Part shown: positions 1 through 8,785 of the stretch, piece after piece
Position numbering within the stretch: position 1 is the first letter of the stretch
Layout of the letters: every line of letters starts with the position of its first letter
Assembly (NCBI RefSeq): GCF_000381065.1
Contig: NZ_KB905861.1
Location: forward strand, 1-64,000
Length of the DNA stretch: 64,000 nt
Origin: Propionispira raffinosivorans DSM 20765
GTDB taxonomy: Bacteria; Bacillota; Negativicutes; Selenomonadales; Selenomonadaceae
Direction: 5' to 3'
Notes under the pieces: model-generated
What the model was told of the DNA's origin: nothing
The model's input: only the letters and a program-made list of their open reading frames with translations
Databases searched by the model: none
Made by a program: the position numbers and the translations under genes

Positions 1-125
1 ATCCAACCAATATCTTTTTTCAGTTCTCCATAAATTTCCATCCGACGATATTTAGGCGCAAAAACAATATGATATTGACATCTCCACTTAGTATGTTCTA
101 AACTTTGTATATCTTTATCTTGCAT
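1..125 (-). CDS. tnpA: IS200/IS605-family transposase TnpA, N-terminal fragment
   Basis: The first 41 codons of a minus-strand gene that runs off the left edge. The visible protein begins MQDKDIQSLEHTKWRC and contains YHIVFAPKYRR, the hallmark N-terminal strand of Y1 HUH transposases of the IS200 type. The catalytic HUH and Tyr lie outside the window. GGAGGTC sits just upstream of the ATG. A stem-loop 95 bases upstream (220-238) would be the subterminal hairpin of the element's left end. Whether the element is intact cannot be judged here. Confidence 0.85.
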   Translation of the reverse strand, partial: MQDKDIQSLEHTKWRCQYHIVFAPKYRRMEIYGELKKDIGW

Positions 126-219
126 GATAAAGACCTCCCTGTTATTTTTTATGCGGTTGGCTAGACCTGCATTTATTGTAACAGGGATTTTTTTTCGACT
201 AAAGTCAAAACCGTCGATT

Positions 220-238
220 CCGCCGGCTAAGCCGGTGG
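220..238. repeat. Subterminal hairpin of the IS200-like element
   Basis: CCGCCGGC-TAA-GCCGGTGG forms an 8-bp stem with one G-T wobble and a 3-nt loop, GC-rich in an AT-rich background. IS200/IS605 elements carry such hairpins just inside their ends, where TnpA binds, and this one lies upstream of the tnpA start. The exact element boundary cannot be fixed from one end. Confidence 0.6.
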
Positions 239-263
239 TTTATTTCGAACAGTTAAATAAAAA

Positions 264-306
264 GCTGCATTGATTTATGTTTCTTTAATACATAAATCAA
301 TGCAGC
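264..306 (-). terminator. Terminator downstream of lrgB (bidirectional)
   Basis: A perfect 16-bp stem (264-279 with 291-306) and an 11-nt loop. The minus-strand reading is followed by TTTTTATTT, as expected for termination of the lrgAB transcript; the plus side is followed by a T run too, so it may also stop readthrough from the IS side. Confidence 0.8.
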
Positions 307-319
307 CATATTTTTTTAT

Positions 320-1018
320 TTAAACATCTAATAGTGAAAAACAAATATTAACAATTTCTGGAGCAATTAACGTGGTAATAATCCCCATAAAAATCATCGC
401 CAAACTGGAAATCGCGCCTTCCATTTCACCGGCTTCAAAAGCCTTAGCCGTACCCGTACCATGTGCCGTAATACCATAAAGCATACCTTTTGTAATTGGA
501 CTTTTAAAAACCGTACCATATTTCAGCATAAAAGTTACAAAAAGCGTACCGGTTATACCTGTCAAAATAACAAAAACTGCTGTAAGCGAAGGATTGCCTC
601 CGAGAATCTCCGAAATACTCATCGCCATCGGAACAGTAACGGAGCGTGGTGCCATACTAGCCATAAGTTGTAAATCTGCCCCCATATAACGACCAATCAG
701 AAGAGATGTCACAATCGCTACAGCCGCACCTCCCGTTACACCAACTAAAATTTCAGTCAAATGCTTTTTGACGGTCGCTCTGTATTTATAGAGCGGTACA
801 GCCAAAGCAACTGTTGCCGGCTGAAGCATCAAGGATAACCATTTGCCGCCCTTTGCGTAATTGTCATAAGGAATCTGAAACACAACTAAAATTCCTAAAA
901 GAATAATCGGACAAATAATCAGCGGCGAACAAAGCATATGCTGTGTCCGATGATAAAGTTTTTTCGAAAGAATATAAACAACTAATGTTAAAGATAAATA
1001 AAGAACCATTAAACTCAT
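320..1018 (-). CDS. lrgB: LrgB/CidB-family membrane protein
   Basis: 232 residues, almost entirely hydrophobic with about six to seven membrane segments. The conserved LrgB features are visible: APRSVTVPMAMSISEILGG in the middle and YGITAHGTGTAKAFE near residues 180-195. In Staphylococcus and Bacillus relatives LrgA/LrgB pairs affect murein hydrolase activity and cell lysis, and related pairs move pyruvate or glycolate; the substrate here is not known. The gene overlaps lrgA by four bases (ATGA), so the two are translationally coupled. A strong terminator follows the stop. Confidence 0.9.
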   Translation of the reverse strand: MSLMVLYLSLTLVVYILSKKLYHRTQHMLCSPLIICPIILLGILVVFQIPYDNYAKGGKWLSLMLQPATVALAVPLYKYRATVKKHLTEILVGVTGGAAVAIVTSLLIGRYMGADLQLMASMAPRSVTVPMAMSISEILGGNPSLTAVFVILTGITGTLFVTFMLKYGTVFKSPITKGMLYGITAHGTGTAKAFEAGEMEGAISSLAMIFMGIITTLIAPEIVNICFSLLDV

Positions 1019-1386
1019 ATTTCACTACTCCGTTCTTTGCGACGTACAATCCACTCTGTCGCCACACCCACAAAAATAAGGACAAAAACAATACTGCCTT
1101 CAATTGAAGTCAATAGCTCTGACCATCCCGATTCTAAAATATCTTGAAATTGGATAATTCCTACAGCTGCCGGAATAAAAAACAGTAATAATTCTGCAAT
1201 CAAAAAATTTGCACCACTTTCAATCCAAGCCAATGGCAGCCATTTAAAATACAATAAAATGAATAATAATAAAATTCCTAAAATACTCCCGGGAAAATCT
1301 ATGCCAGTATATGCTACAAAAAAATTACTTCCGAAACTAATTGCGCATAAAATCACCACTTGCCAAACAATCTTAAACAACTTCAT
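1015..1386 (-). CDS. lrgA: LrgA/CidA-family holin-like membrane protein
   Basis: 123 residues from ATG at 1386, chosen because GGGGTG lies 8 nt upstream and the family starts MKLxKIVxQ; an open frame continues upstream to 1449 but has no such site. Four membrane segments, with the characteristic FVAYTGIDFPGSILGILLLF loop near residues 27-46. First gene of a two-gene operon with lrgB. Function by family: partner of LrgB in a membrane complex. No LytSR-type regulator is adjacent. Confidence 0.88.
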   Translation of the reverse strand: MKLFKIVWQVVILCAISFGSNFFVAYTGIDFPGSILGILLLFILLYFKWLPLAWIESGANFLIAELLLFFIPAAVGIIQFQDILESGWSELLTSIEGSIVFVLIFVGVATEWIVRRKERSSEI

Positions 1387-1657
1387 GAACTCAACACCCC
1401 AATACAAACCCATATAATTCGAATCGAACGAGAACAATAAATTGTTCAATTTTCAAATCATATTTTCATGTATAAAATTTATTTCTAAATGATAACACAT
1501 ATAAAATAAAGATGAAAATACTTGTTATCTATACTTCGATAAAAAAAAGATATCGTTATTGATGGTATTTTATGAAAATTCAATGTATGCATAAATTTTA
1601 CAATAAAACCGAATCAGCATAAAAAACTATGATGACCCTCCCCCTAGCGAACTATCC

Positions 1658-3286
1658 CTATCCTTTTTTTAATAAAATCACAGCATAGCCGAAAGCCAGG
1701 ACACTAAGTCCCAGTGCACCTTCCAGTGGTCCTAAGAAACCTTGGACATATAAGTATGAACCAGCAACAAACAATGCTGCTGAAACAATACTCCAGCTCA
1801 AGATGTGTAATGCTTTTGCAACCGTTTTACTGTTTTCTCGAATCTGCTGTGCGGGAAAACGAACCAGCATCCCATCTTCTTCCCATCGCCGCAGCGACCG
1901 CGCTGCCAATGTAGGAATTTCGGCTGTTGATGTAACGATACGAATTGCCTGTTCTTTAATTTCAGCCTTTGTATCTTCATGTTCCGACAAATTCAGCATA
2001 GATTTTTTGAACTGTTCCAAAAGATTCCAATCAGAATCTAACCCACGGCAAATACCATATAAAATGCCAAACGCACGCCCTAAAAAAGTATACTCCGAAG
2101 GAATTTGAAAAGGCTGTTCATATAAGAGTTTTCGAAGCTGTTCGGCAGCAGCCCGCATTTCACGATCTGATGCTTGTTTACGATCTGCCAGCATTGCCTC
2201 CCAAAAATTCTCAAGCGCTTGTGCTACTATTTCCGTATCAGCCCAAGCTAGTAAAAAGCCAATTTTTTTTAAACAATGAACAATCTGAGAATAATCCGCC
2301 TGCATTACGGCACTAGCAAACTCAATAAACAAACGGCGATTTTTAGCACTCACGCGTCCCATCATACCAAAATCCAAAAAGATAATATTTCCTTTTATAT
2401 CAACCATTAAATTACCAGGGTGAGGGTCTGCATGAAAAAATCCATCTTCAATAACCTGTTTCGCATAAGCGTCCCATACTTTTTGCGCCACTTTCGTGCG
2501 CACCAAACCAGCTGCTTCAATTTGCGAATAATCATTAATTTTGATACCATCCATAAATTCCATAATCAGTACATGTTTAGCCGTATATTGCCAATAAATT
2601 TTTGGAAACCGAATCTGCCGTATTTTTGAAAAACTAGCGGCCATCTGCTCGGCACTTTCACCCTCTTGCACATAATCCAGTTCTCGTTCTATTGTGTCAT
2701 GGATCTCTCTATATACCTTATTCACATCCATCAAATCATACCAATTTGTCAAAACCCGACAAAGCTGCATCATAAGATAAACTAAACGAAAATCAACATG
2801 AATAATCGCTTCAATCCCCGGCCGCATAATCTTGACTGCCACCTTTTCCCCCGTATGGAGTTTTCCGACATGGACTTGCCCCAAAGAAGCCGATGCCAAA
2901 GGAATTTGTTCCAGCGATGCAAAGATATCATTGACACTGACCTTTAAATCGTCTTCAAGCACCATTCGCAAATTATCAAAGGGAACGGGCTGTACTTCAT
3001 CTTGCAGTAAAGATAATTCATCTAAGACATTTTGCGGGAATATATCCACCCTTGTACTCAGCAACTGTCCAACTTTAATCAAGAGTCCACCAAGTGAAAC
3101 AGCTGTCAGCCGAAATTTATGAGCCATCTCACCATAAAATTGCAATAATTTTTGATTCATCCATGTTTTATCGTGACCAAACCCCTGTAAATAAATCCAG
3201 GCGCGACCTAAAATAATTTGCCAAACTAAAAGAGCTCCCGTAAAAAAGCGTTTAAACAAATAAAAATTTTGTAATAATTTCAACAC
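1658..3286 (-). CDS. ABC1/UbiB-family atypical kinase
   Basis: 542 residues with the full UbiB/ADCK signature: KVGQLLSTR (71-79) replacing the usual glycine-rich start, ASASLGQVH (131-139) as the Ala-rich nucleotide loop, K152 in VAVKIMRPG, catalytic HADPHPGN (285-292) and metal-binding DFG (305-307). Two hydrophobic segments close the protein (about 497-540), so it is anchored in the membrane. In respiring organisms family members support ubiquinone synthesis as small-molecule or lipid ATPases; in an anaerobe the client is unclear, perhaps menaquinone or lipid handling. Monocistronic; a promoter is visible at 3376-3403. Confidence 0.9.
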   Translation of the reverse strand: MLKLLQNFYLFKRFFTGALLVWQIILGRAWIYLQGFGHDKTWMNQKLLQFYGEMAHKFRLTAVSLGGLLIKVGQLLSTRVDIFPQNVLDELSLLQDEVQPVPFDNLRMVLEDDLKVSVNDIFASLEQIPLASASLGQVHVGKLHTGEKVAVKIMRPGIEAIIHVDFRLVYLMMQLCRVLTNWYDLMDVNKVYREIHDTIERELDYVQEGESAEQMAASFSKIRQIRFPKIYWQYTAKHVLIMEFMDGIKINDYSQIEAAGLVRTKVAQKVWDAYAKQVIEDGFFHADPHPGNLMVDIKGNIIFLDFGMMGRVSAKNRRLFIEFASAVMQADYSQIVHCLKKIGFLLAWADTEIVAQALENFWEAMLADRKQASDREMRAAAEQLRKLLYEQPFQIPSEYTFLGRAFGILYGICRGLDSDWNLLEQFKKSMLNLSEHEDTKAEIKEQAIRIVTSTAEIPTLAARSLRRWEEDGMLVRFPAQQIRENSKTVAKALHILSWSIVSAALFVAGSYLYVQGFLGPLEGALGLSVLAFGYAVILLKKG

Positions 3287-3375
3287 ATTAGCCCCGTTTC
3301 TATATATACAGAATGAAATATTTCTAATTTAAAGTAAAATTCGCCAAAAAACGGTTTCTCCCTTTACTTTTCTAT

Positions 3376-3403
3376 ATATTATGTGCATTATATATAGAAT
3401 CAA
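3376..3403 (-). promoter_or_regulatory. Probable promoter of the ABC1 kinase gene
   Basis: On the minus strand TTGATT (3398-3403), a 16-nt spacer and TAATAT (3376-3381), about 90 bases before the kinase start codon. The Fur box at 3430-3449 lies upstream of its -35, so it could also influence this promoter, although it fully covers the opposing one. Confidence 0.5.
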
Positions 3404-3429
3404 AAAAAATATAAAATATTTTCGGTTTT

Positions 3430-3462
3430 GATATTGAAAATCATTTTCATTTGTGTTATATT
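3430..3462 (+). promoter_or_regulatory. Fur-box-covered promoter driving a short transcript
   Basis: TTGAAA (3434-3439), a 17-nt spacer and TATATT (3457-3462) make a near-consensus sigma-70/A promoter. The spacer contains TGAAAATCATTTTCA (3435-3449), a perfect 7-1-7 inverted repeat, and the 19-mer starting at 3430 matches 16 of 19 positions of the classical Fur consensus. Fur bound here would block RNA polymerase. No protein gene lies downstream on this strand; the candidate small RNA does. Confidence 0.65.
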
Positions 3463-3469
3463 ATATTCA

Positions 3470-3552
3470 TAGCTTTTCATTAAGCTCTCCAAATATAAAA
3501 TACACAGCAAAAAACTGCTCGCGATGCTCAGGCGAGCAGTTTTTTGTTGTGT
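3470..3552 (+). ncRNA. Candidate Fur-regulated small RNA
   Basis: The transcript predicted from the promoter at 3434-3462 would begin near 3470 and end at a terminator with a 21-bp, one-mismatch stem (3502-3522 with 3532-3552). It has the build of a base-pairing RNA: a small 5' hairpin (AGCTT-loop-AAGCT, 3471-3486), an unpaired stretch containing CTCTCC (3485-3490) complementary to Shine-Dalgarno sequences, an A-rich linker and the terminator. No ATG with a ribosome binding site occurs. Iron-sparing RNAs such as RyhB and FsrA are organised this way. The same hairpin read on the minus strand ends the histidine kinase transcript, so it may simply be a terminator behind an unrelated promoter. 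Confidence 0.5.
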
Positions 3553-3572
3553 AAATTTTTTATTTATAGATT

Positions 3573-4856
3573 TTAAAATCCGGGTAGTTCGACAATAAAA
3601 GTTGACCCTTTGCCAATAATACTATCGACATGAATCGTACCATTATGTATGTTGACAATTTCTCTGGCAATCGACAACCCCAGACCACTACCACCACAAA
3701 CTCTTGATCTTACTTTATCGACACGATAAAAACGTTCAAAAATCTGTTGCAAGTTAGCTGCATCAATCCCAACACCTGTATCCGCAACAAATATCTTAAC
3801 TGCATTCGTCTCCAAGTTTTTTTGCAGTTTAACCTCAACCCGCCCTTGATCGGGTGTATATTTTATTGCATTATCAAGTAAGATCAAAAGAAGCTGCTTG
3901 ATTTTCTCTGATTCAGCATGTAATTCAACAATTGGTTTATTGATAAAATCAATATGAATTTCTTTTTTCTTAGCCAGCGGCTGTATTTTTCGAAGGATTT
4001 GTTCCACAGCCAAAGTCAAATTAAAGGTTTCCTTGATGATTTTCTGTCCAGGCTGTTCGCTACGAACCAATACTAGCAAACCACCAACTAAATTTGTCAT
4101 TTTCAAGACTTCATCTTTCATATCATTTAAAATCTCAAAAATAAATGGCGTTTTAATTTCAGGTTCCTCTTCTAAAATCTCAATAGCGGATAAGACAATA
4201 CTAAGTGGTGTGCGTAGTTCATGCGATGCATCCGCAGCAAATTGACGCTGCTGTTCATAGGCATTTTTGAGCGGGACAATCGCCTTACCGGCCATCAAAT
4301 AGCCAATAAACACCGCTGCCAAAAGTGCAAAAACTGCAATAAGAACTAAAACGAGCGTAGCTTTATGCAAACCATTATACACAGCTGTAACATCTCGGCC
4401 AACATAAACGACCCCGATTTGTTTACCATTTTCCATAATTGGTTTTGCTGTCATCATTACATTATAAATCCATTTAAAATGAGCTGCTTCCGAAATCCCG
4501 ATAACTTGGCCATCTGGTGTATCCCATTGAGCGATTTTATCGAGAACAATTGCTTCTAATTGTGGCGAAGGTCTTGAAGCATTTCTTAAATTCCCCTCCA
4601 TATCAAAGGCATAAACATACATTCTTCCGCTGCCTTCTTGATAGTTTTGTTGCTCAGCTTCAAAACTAGTCATATGGTTAAATAAAAAAACATGTTCGTT
4701 TGCCTCTTCTTCCGCAAACAGTAAGACTTCTCGTTCCTGTTCAGAGGTAATCGACCATTGCATGGTTTTGTACATACCAAAAACCAAACCGATAAAAAAA
4801 ACTGCCATAATCAACGCATAAAAAACGGTCAGCTTGCGGCGCATTTTTTTAAACAT
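3573..4856 (-). CDS. Sensor histidine kinase, OmpR-partner type
   Basis: 427 residues from ATG at 4856 (GGAGG 9 nt upstream; the open frame continues 9 codons further without such a site). Layout: membrane segment about 9-29, an extracytoplasmic sensor of roughly 135 residues, second membrane segment about 166-189, then the dimerisation helix with FAADASHELRTP (phospho-acceptor His about 212), N box LLILLDNAIKYTP, G1 VADTGVGID, F box IFERFYRVD and G2 GGSGLGLSIA. It follows its response regulator with a 4-nt gap. The ligand is unknown. The two glycosyltransferase genes upstream on the same strand suggest an envelope-stress role, which is inference. Confidence 0.93.
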   Translation of the reverse strand: MFKKMRRKLTVFYALIMAVFFIGLVFGMYKTMQWSITSEQEREVLLFAEEEANEHVFLFNHMTSFEAEQQNYQEGSGRMYVYAFDMEGNLRNASRPSPQLEAIVLDKIAQWDTPDGQVIGISEAAHFKWIYNVMMTAKPIMENGKQIGVVYVGRDVTAVYNGLHKATLVLVLIAVFALLAAVFIGYLMAGKAIVPLKNAYEQQRQFAADASHELRTPLSIVLSAIEILEEEPEIKTPFIFEILNDMKDEVLKMTNLVGGLLVLVRSEQPGQKIIKETFNLTLAVEQILRKIQPLAKKKEIHIDFINKPIVELHAESEKIKQLLLILLDNAIKYTPDQGRVEVKLQKNLETNAVKIFVADTGVGIDAANLQQIFERFYRVDKVRSRVCGGSGLGLSIAREIVNIHNGTIHVDSIIGKGSTFIVELPGF

Positions 4857-4860
4857 ACAA

Positions 4861-5532
4861 TCATTCCTCCAATTTATACCCAACCCCGCGTACAGTATGA
4901 ATCAATGGCTTTTCTTTGCTCAAATTCATTTTTTTTCGTAATGATTTTATGTAAAAATCAATACAATTGAGCCCAACTTCACTTTCACGGCCCCAGACCC
5001 TGTCAAAAATAACTTCACGCGGTACAACACTTCCCTTGTTTTGTACCAATAAATCCAAAAGTTGAAACTCACGCGGTGAGAGATTAATCTCAACAGCATC
5101 TTCTAATAACATTTCTAATGTCCGATTTAAGGTAAATTGTCCCAGCTGTATAATATCTTGCTGTAATTTGTTTTGTGTACGACGCATCAAAGCCCGCAAG
5201 CGAGCTAAAAGTTCCATTTTTTCAAACGGTTTAACCAGATAGTCATCCGCCCCAACATCGAGGCCCGTAACTCTATCTTCGACCGCATCACGTGCCGTAA
5301 GGAGTAAAATAGCAGGTTGATAACCGGCCATCCGCAAGCGGCGACAGACACTTATACCCGTTTCAACAGGCATCATCCAATCCAAAATAACAATATCATA
5401 CTCATTTTCTAGCGCTTGCTTATAAGCTACATCACCACTTTGCACCCAATCCGTTAAAATCCCTTGTTTTCTGAGCATATATTGAATTAACTTACCTAAA
5501 ACCAGATCATCTTCAGCCAATAAAACCCTCAT
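4861..5532 (-). CDS. OmpR/PhoB-family response regulator
   Basis: 223 residues: receiver domain with acidic pocket EDD (7-9), phospho-acceptor D51 in VILDWMMP, and K of YLVKPF near 101; the C-terminal winged helix (about 128-223) ends with the typical HTVRGVGYKLEE. GGAGGTGAAACT precedes the ATG. Co-transcribed with the histidine kinase that follows. A terminator separates it from the upstream GT2 gene, and a TATAAT on the minus strand inside the 80-base gap may serve as its own -10. Confidence 0.94.
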   Translation of the reverse strand: MRVLLAEDDLVLGKLIQYMLRKQGILTDWVQSGDVAYKQALENEYDIVILDWMMPVETGISVCRRLRMAGYQPAILLLTARDAVEDRVTGLDVGADDYLVKPFEKMELLARLRALMRRTQNKLQQDIIQLGQFTLNRTLEMLLEDAVEINLSPREFQLLDLLVQNKGSVVPREVIFDRVWGRESEVGLNCIDFYIKSLRKKMNLSKEKPLIHTVRGVGYKLEE

Positions 5533-5558
5533 AGTTTCACCTCCATAATTATAAAAAT

Positions 5559-5594
5559 AAAATGAAGACAGCTTGAATCTGCTATCTTCATTTT
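5559..5594 (-). terminator. Terminator after the GT2 gene
   Basis: A 14-bp stem with one mismatch (5559-5572 with 5581-5594), an 8-nt loop and T-rich flanks on the minus strand. It lies between the glycosyltransferase gene and the response regulator, so the two transcripts are at least partly separated. Confidence 0.7.
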
Positions 5595-5614
5595 ATACGA
5601 ATTACCTACAAACT

Positions 5615-6553
5615 TTATTTTTCTATTTCATTTTCCGGTTCACGTTCTAATAAATAAAGGGGTCTTTGCTTGACTTCCGCAAAAATTCGACCAATATATT
5701 CCCCGATGATGCCTAATACCGTCAGTTGTATACCACCTAAAAATAAAATACTTGCAGCAATCGTGGCCCAGCCAGGCACCGCATCATAGGTGAAAATCTT
5801 GATAAACAACACATGCAGCACCAATAAAAAACTAATCAATCCCGATAAAAGTCCACCATAAAGTGATAAGCGTAATGGTAAATTTGAATAAGCTGTAATT
5901 CCATCCAAGGCAAAATGCAGCATCTTGCGTGGCGAAAATTTGGATGTTCCAGCAAATCGTTTTGGTGCAACAAATTCAATTTGTGTCTGTTTATAGCCCA
6001 TTGCACCGATCATGCCACGAATAAATCGTGCCTGTTCTTTATACCGACGAAAACTACGTACTACAACTTGATCCATTAAACGAAAATCAGAGCCGCCTTC
6101 TTGAATATGTATATTTGCCATATTATTCAAAACTTTATAATAACAACTTGATGTCATTTTTTTGAGCCAAGAAACACCTTCTGTTGTCTCACGAATCGTT
6201 TGAACAACCTCAAATCCAGCTTCCCATTTTTCCAGCAAAAGCGGTATCAGTTCAGGTGGATGCTGCATATCACCATCCATCGTGATCACTGCATCTCCAT
6301 TTGCATGATCCAAACCACACGTCAAAGCAACTTGATGTCCAAAGTTGCGTGCCAGGAACAAGCCTTTAACATGTGTATCCTTTTCTTCCAATTCACGTAT
6401 CAGCTCTGCACTGGCATCACTCGATCCATCATTTACAAAAAACAATTGAAAATCATAATTTGTCGTTTTCATGACATTACATATTTCACGATAAAAATGT
6501 ATTATATTTTCCTGTTCATTATAGACAGGCACAACAATCGATATTATTTTCAT
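5615..6553 (-). CDS. GtrB/DPM1-like polyprenyl-phosphate glycosyltransferase (GT2)
   Basis: About 312 residues if started at ATG 6553 (GGTGG about 8 nt upstream); an ATG at 6568 five codons earlier is possible but lacks a good site. The GT-A domain shows VVPVYNEQEN, FVNDGSSD and the metal-binding MDGDMQHPPE; two membrane helices fill the last third (about 225-290). Family members load a sugar from an NDP-sugar onto undecaprenyl phosphate on the cytoplasmic face. With the ArnT-like transferase immediately upstream and a GtrA-type protein nearby, it fits a lipid-linked sugar route to the cell envelope. Confidence 0.9.
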   Translation of the reverse strand: MKIISIVVPVYNEQENIIHFYREICNVMKTTNYDFQLFFVNDGSSDASAELIRELEEKDTHVKGLFLARNFGHQVALTCGLDHANGDAVITMDGDMQHPPELIPLLLEKWEAGFEVVQTIRETTEGVSWLKKMTSSCYYKVLNNMANIHIQEGGSDFRLMDQVVVRSFRRYKEQARFIRGMIGAMGYKQTQIEFVAPKRFAGTSKFSPRKMLHFALDGITAYSNLPLRLSLYGGLLSGLISFLLVLHVLFIKIFTYDAVPGWATIAASILFLGGIQLTVLGIIGEYIGRIFAEVKQRPLYLLEREPENEIEK

Positions 6554-6665
6554 TACTCTCGCCACCATTTTATTTCTATAAAAGAAGTTAAACTAAAAAT
6601 TGCCTGTTACAGAGTGCTGCACCTGTATTAAAATTATCTAATTCAACTTATATAGTTCTTAATTA

Positions 6666-8135
6666 TTATTGTTTCCGAAATAAAAACTCCTGATTTGCTT
6701 GTCCTATCAATAGCCAATTGCCTGCCATATCCTTTTTAAAACGATCCACACTGTCATCATCAACCAGCATTAGAACATTTTTTTTATCAGCAAGATTTTC
6801 TTCTGCCAAAAACGGCATAACGTTTTTACTGCTCCAGCTCATAGCCTTCGGAAGCATCGTATCAATATTTTTCGCTTTTTCCATACGATAAATCTGTGTC
6901 TGTCCATAAAAGACGGCTGACGTGTGATAATCGCCATAACTGCCGACAATCATATTCGGCTCTTTCGCTGAAGCCACGATTACAGCTGCCGTCTTCGCTG
7001 AAAATTGCTGACAATAGGGTATAGCTACCCCAAAAGTCAAAACGGTATAAAATACAACATTAAAGGCCACTATCTTCATAATAAATTTACAACGCTCTGC
7101 TAAAAAGCGTGCTGCCAAAATAGCAATTGGCAAAAGATAAGGAAACGTATACGTTGTATATTTCGTTGCCACAATTTGATAAAAAGCAAACACAACGAAA
7201 ATCCAAATAAGCAAAAAGCCTGTTTTTTCATCAATCTCCGGCCATTTTTTTTGTGTCCAGATTTTTTTTAAAGCCATAGGTATTATAAAGACCCATGGGA
7301 AAAACCCAATAAAAAACATGGCAAGATAAAAATACCAAACATTATCTTTGGGGTGTTCTGATACAGTAGCTCGAAGAAAATTATGTATACCCAAAAAAGT
7401 TTCCAAAAATATCGTACCATGGATTGTATACATAATATAGTACCAGCTGCCACCAACCAAAACCAAAATCAAACTTCCGCTAAGTAATTTCATGTGTTTC
7501 AATTCCGCAAAATTACGGCGCCACAGCATAAAGAATACAATAATAAGCCCGGGCAGCAAAAAACCAATGGGTCCTTTCGTCAGCGTAGCTAACCCTGCAA
7601 ACAAATAAGCTCCATAATAGTATTGTTTTTTTTCACTACCATACCCCAAATAAAAGCAAACCAATGCAGCATTAAAAAATACGAATAATGACATGTCCGT
7701 AATAACTGTTTTTGAGATCAACCAATATTCAAAAGATGTACCTAAAATCAAAGCCGCAAAAAATCCAATTTTTGCATCATATAATTTTCTGGTAAATACA
7801 TAGGTCATTAAAAGTCCCAAAATCCCCATTACCGCTGGCCAAAACCTGGCAGCAAATTCATTAGTACCAAATATTTGAAAAGCAGAAGCCAGCTGCCAAT
7901 AAAAAAATATTGGTTTATCATACCAGTACGTACCATAAATCTGTGGAGAAATATAATTTCCTGACTGTACCATTTCACTTGCAGTTAAAGCATAATTGGA
8001 CTCCACTGGATCTGTAATAAAAATCCCCTGATTCCCAAGAAAAAACAAATAAATTCCCAATACTAGAATAATGCTAAGATGTTTCTTTGTAGACAAATTC
8101 TCCGTACCTCCTGCTTGATCTGAGTCTAATCTCAA
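6666..8135 (-). CDS. ArnT/PMT-like lipid-linked sugar glycosyltransferase, membrane
   Basis: 489 residues with about ten to twelve membrane segments. The first extracytoplasmic loop holds ITDPVESNYALTASEM and YWYDKPIFFYW, typical of the dolichyl/undecaprenyl-phosphate mannosyl- or aminoarabinosyl-transferase superfamily, where the acidic residue is catalytic. Such enzymes move a sugar from a polyprenyl carrier onto lipid A, a glycan or a protein outside the membrane. The start is uncertain: ATG 8135 has a poor site, whereas AGGAGG stands 10 nt before an in-frame TTG at 8096. Probably transcribed with the GT2 gene that follows 112 bases on. Confidence 0.85.
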   Translation of the reverse strand: MRLDSDQAGGTENLSTKKHLSIILVLGIYLFFLGNQGIFITDPVESNYALTASEMVQSGNYISPQIYGTYWYDKPIFFYWQLASAFQIFGTNEFAARFWPAVMGILGLLMTYVFTRKLYDAKIGFFAALILGTSFEYWLISKTVITDMSLFVFFNAALVCFYLGYGSEKKQYYYGAYLFAGLATLTKGPIGFLLPGLIIVFFMLWRRNFAELKHMKLLSGSLILVLVGGSWYYIMYTIHGTIFLETFLGIHNFLRATVSEHPKDNVWYFYLAMFFIGFFPWVFIIPMALKKIWTQKKWPEIDEKTGFLLIWIFVVFAFYQIVATKYTTYTFPYLLPIAILAARFLAERCKFIMKIVAFNVVFYTVLTFGVAIPYCQQFSAKTAAVIVASAKEPNMIVGSYGDYHTSAVFYGQTQIYRMEKAKNIDTMLPKAMSWSSKNVMPFLAEENLADKKNVLMLVDDDSVDRFKKDMAGNWLLIGQANQEFLFRKQ

Positions 8136-8365
8136 ACTCTAAATCTTTCCTTGCTAAAAGTATAAAAAAGATTTCTGAAAAGAACTGGAGAAACTACATT
8201 CTATCATCGACAGTTTATTTATTATTCTAAATCTTATCTATTTTAAATTATAACGCACTCCACTCATATCATCAACCTATCACCATGTTTGTTCAAACAA
8301 AATTGACAAAACTATGCAAAACTATGATAATGCAGAGAGATAAAACTTATAAGGATGAACTCATT

Positions 8366-8764
8366 ATGCTTACGATTCGAAAATTAAAACAGCACTTCCT
8401 GTCACGACAATTTCTTCTATTTCTAATTGTCGGCTGCATCAATACATTCAATGGAACTTTTTTTGCCTACCTTTTTTCTTTATATAAAATTGATGCAAAT
8501 ACATCATTTATCTTAGGTTATCTTACCAGCTTATCTATTGCTTACTATTTAAACTGCAAATTTGTGTTTAAAGAGTCATGGAAAAAAGATAAGTACATAC
8601 GGTTCTGCTTGTCGTATATTCCAAATTTCATAATTCAAAATGTCGTCGTACTTTTCTTTTATAATTATATGAACTTTCTACCTGTTTTTTCTTATCTGTT
8701 AGCAGCTATTATCGGTGTTCCCGTGACTTTTCTTATTGTAAAGATTTTCGCCTTTAAGCGATAA
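8366..8764 (+). CDS. GtrA-family membrane protein, putative lipid-linked sugar flippase
   Basis: 132 residues from ATG at 8366, chosen because AAGGATG lies 8 nt upstream and GtrA proteins are about 120-140 residues; the open frame extends to 8285 without a site. Four membrane segments and the family motif FLIVGCINTFNGTFFAYLF near the N-terminus, FKESWKKD in the central loop. GtrA members are thought to flip undecaprenyl-phosphate sugars across the membrane. Transcribed divergently from the ArnT-like and GtrB-like genes, completing a three-part glycosylation set. Confidence 0.85.
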   Translation: MLTIRKLKQHFLSRQFLLFLIVGCINTFNGTFFAYLFSLYKIDANTSFILGYLTSLSIAYYLNCKFVFKESWKKDKYIRFCLSYIPNFIIQNVVVLFFYNYMNFLPVFSYLLAAIIGVPVTFLIVKIFAFKR

Positions 8765-8785
8765 TGAACAGTCTATTTATCATGC

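Noticed and set aside
1015-1386. LrgA as a phage holin and the region as a prophage remnant
   Set aside because: It forms the standard lrgAB pair, and no phage structural, integrase or lysis genes are nearby.
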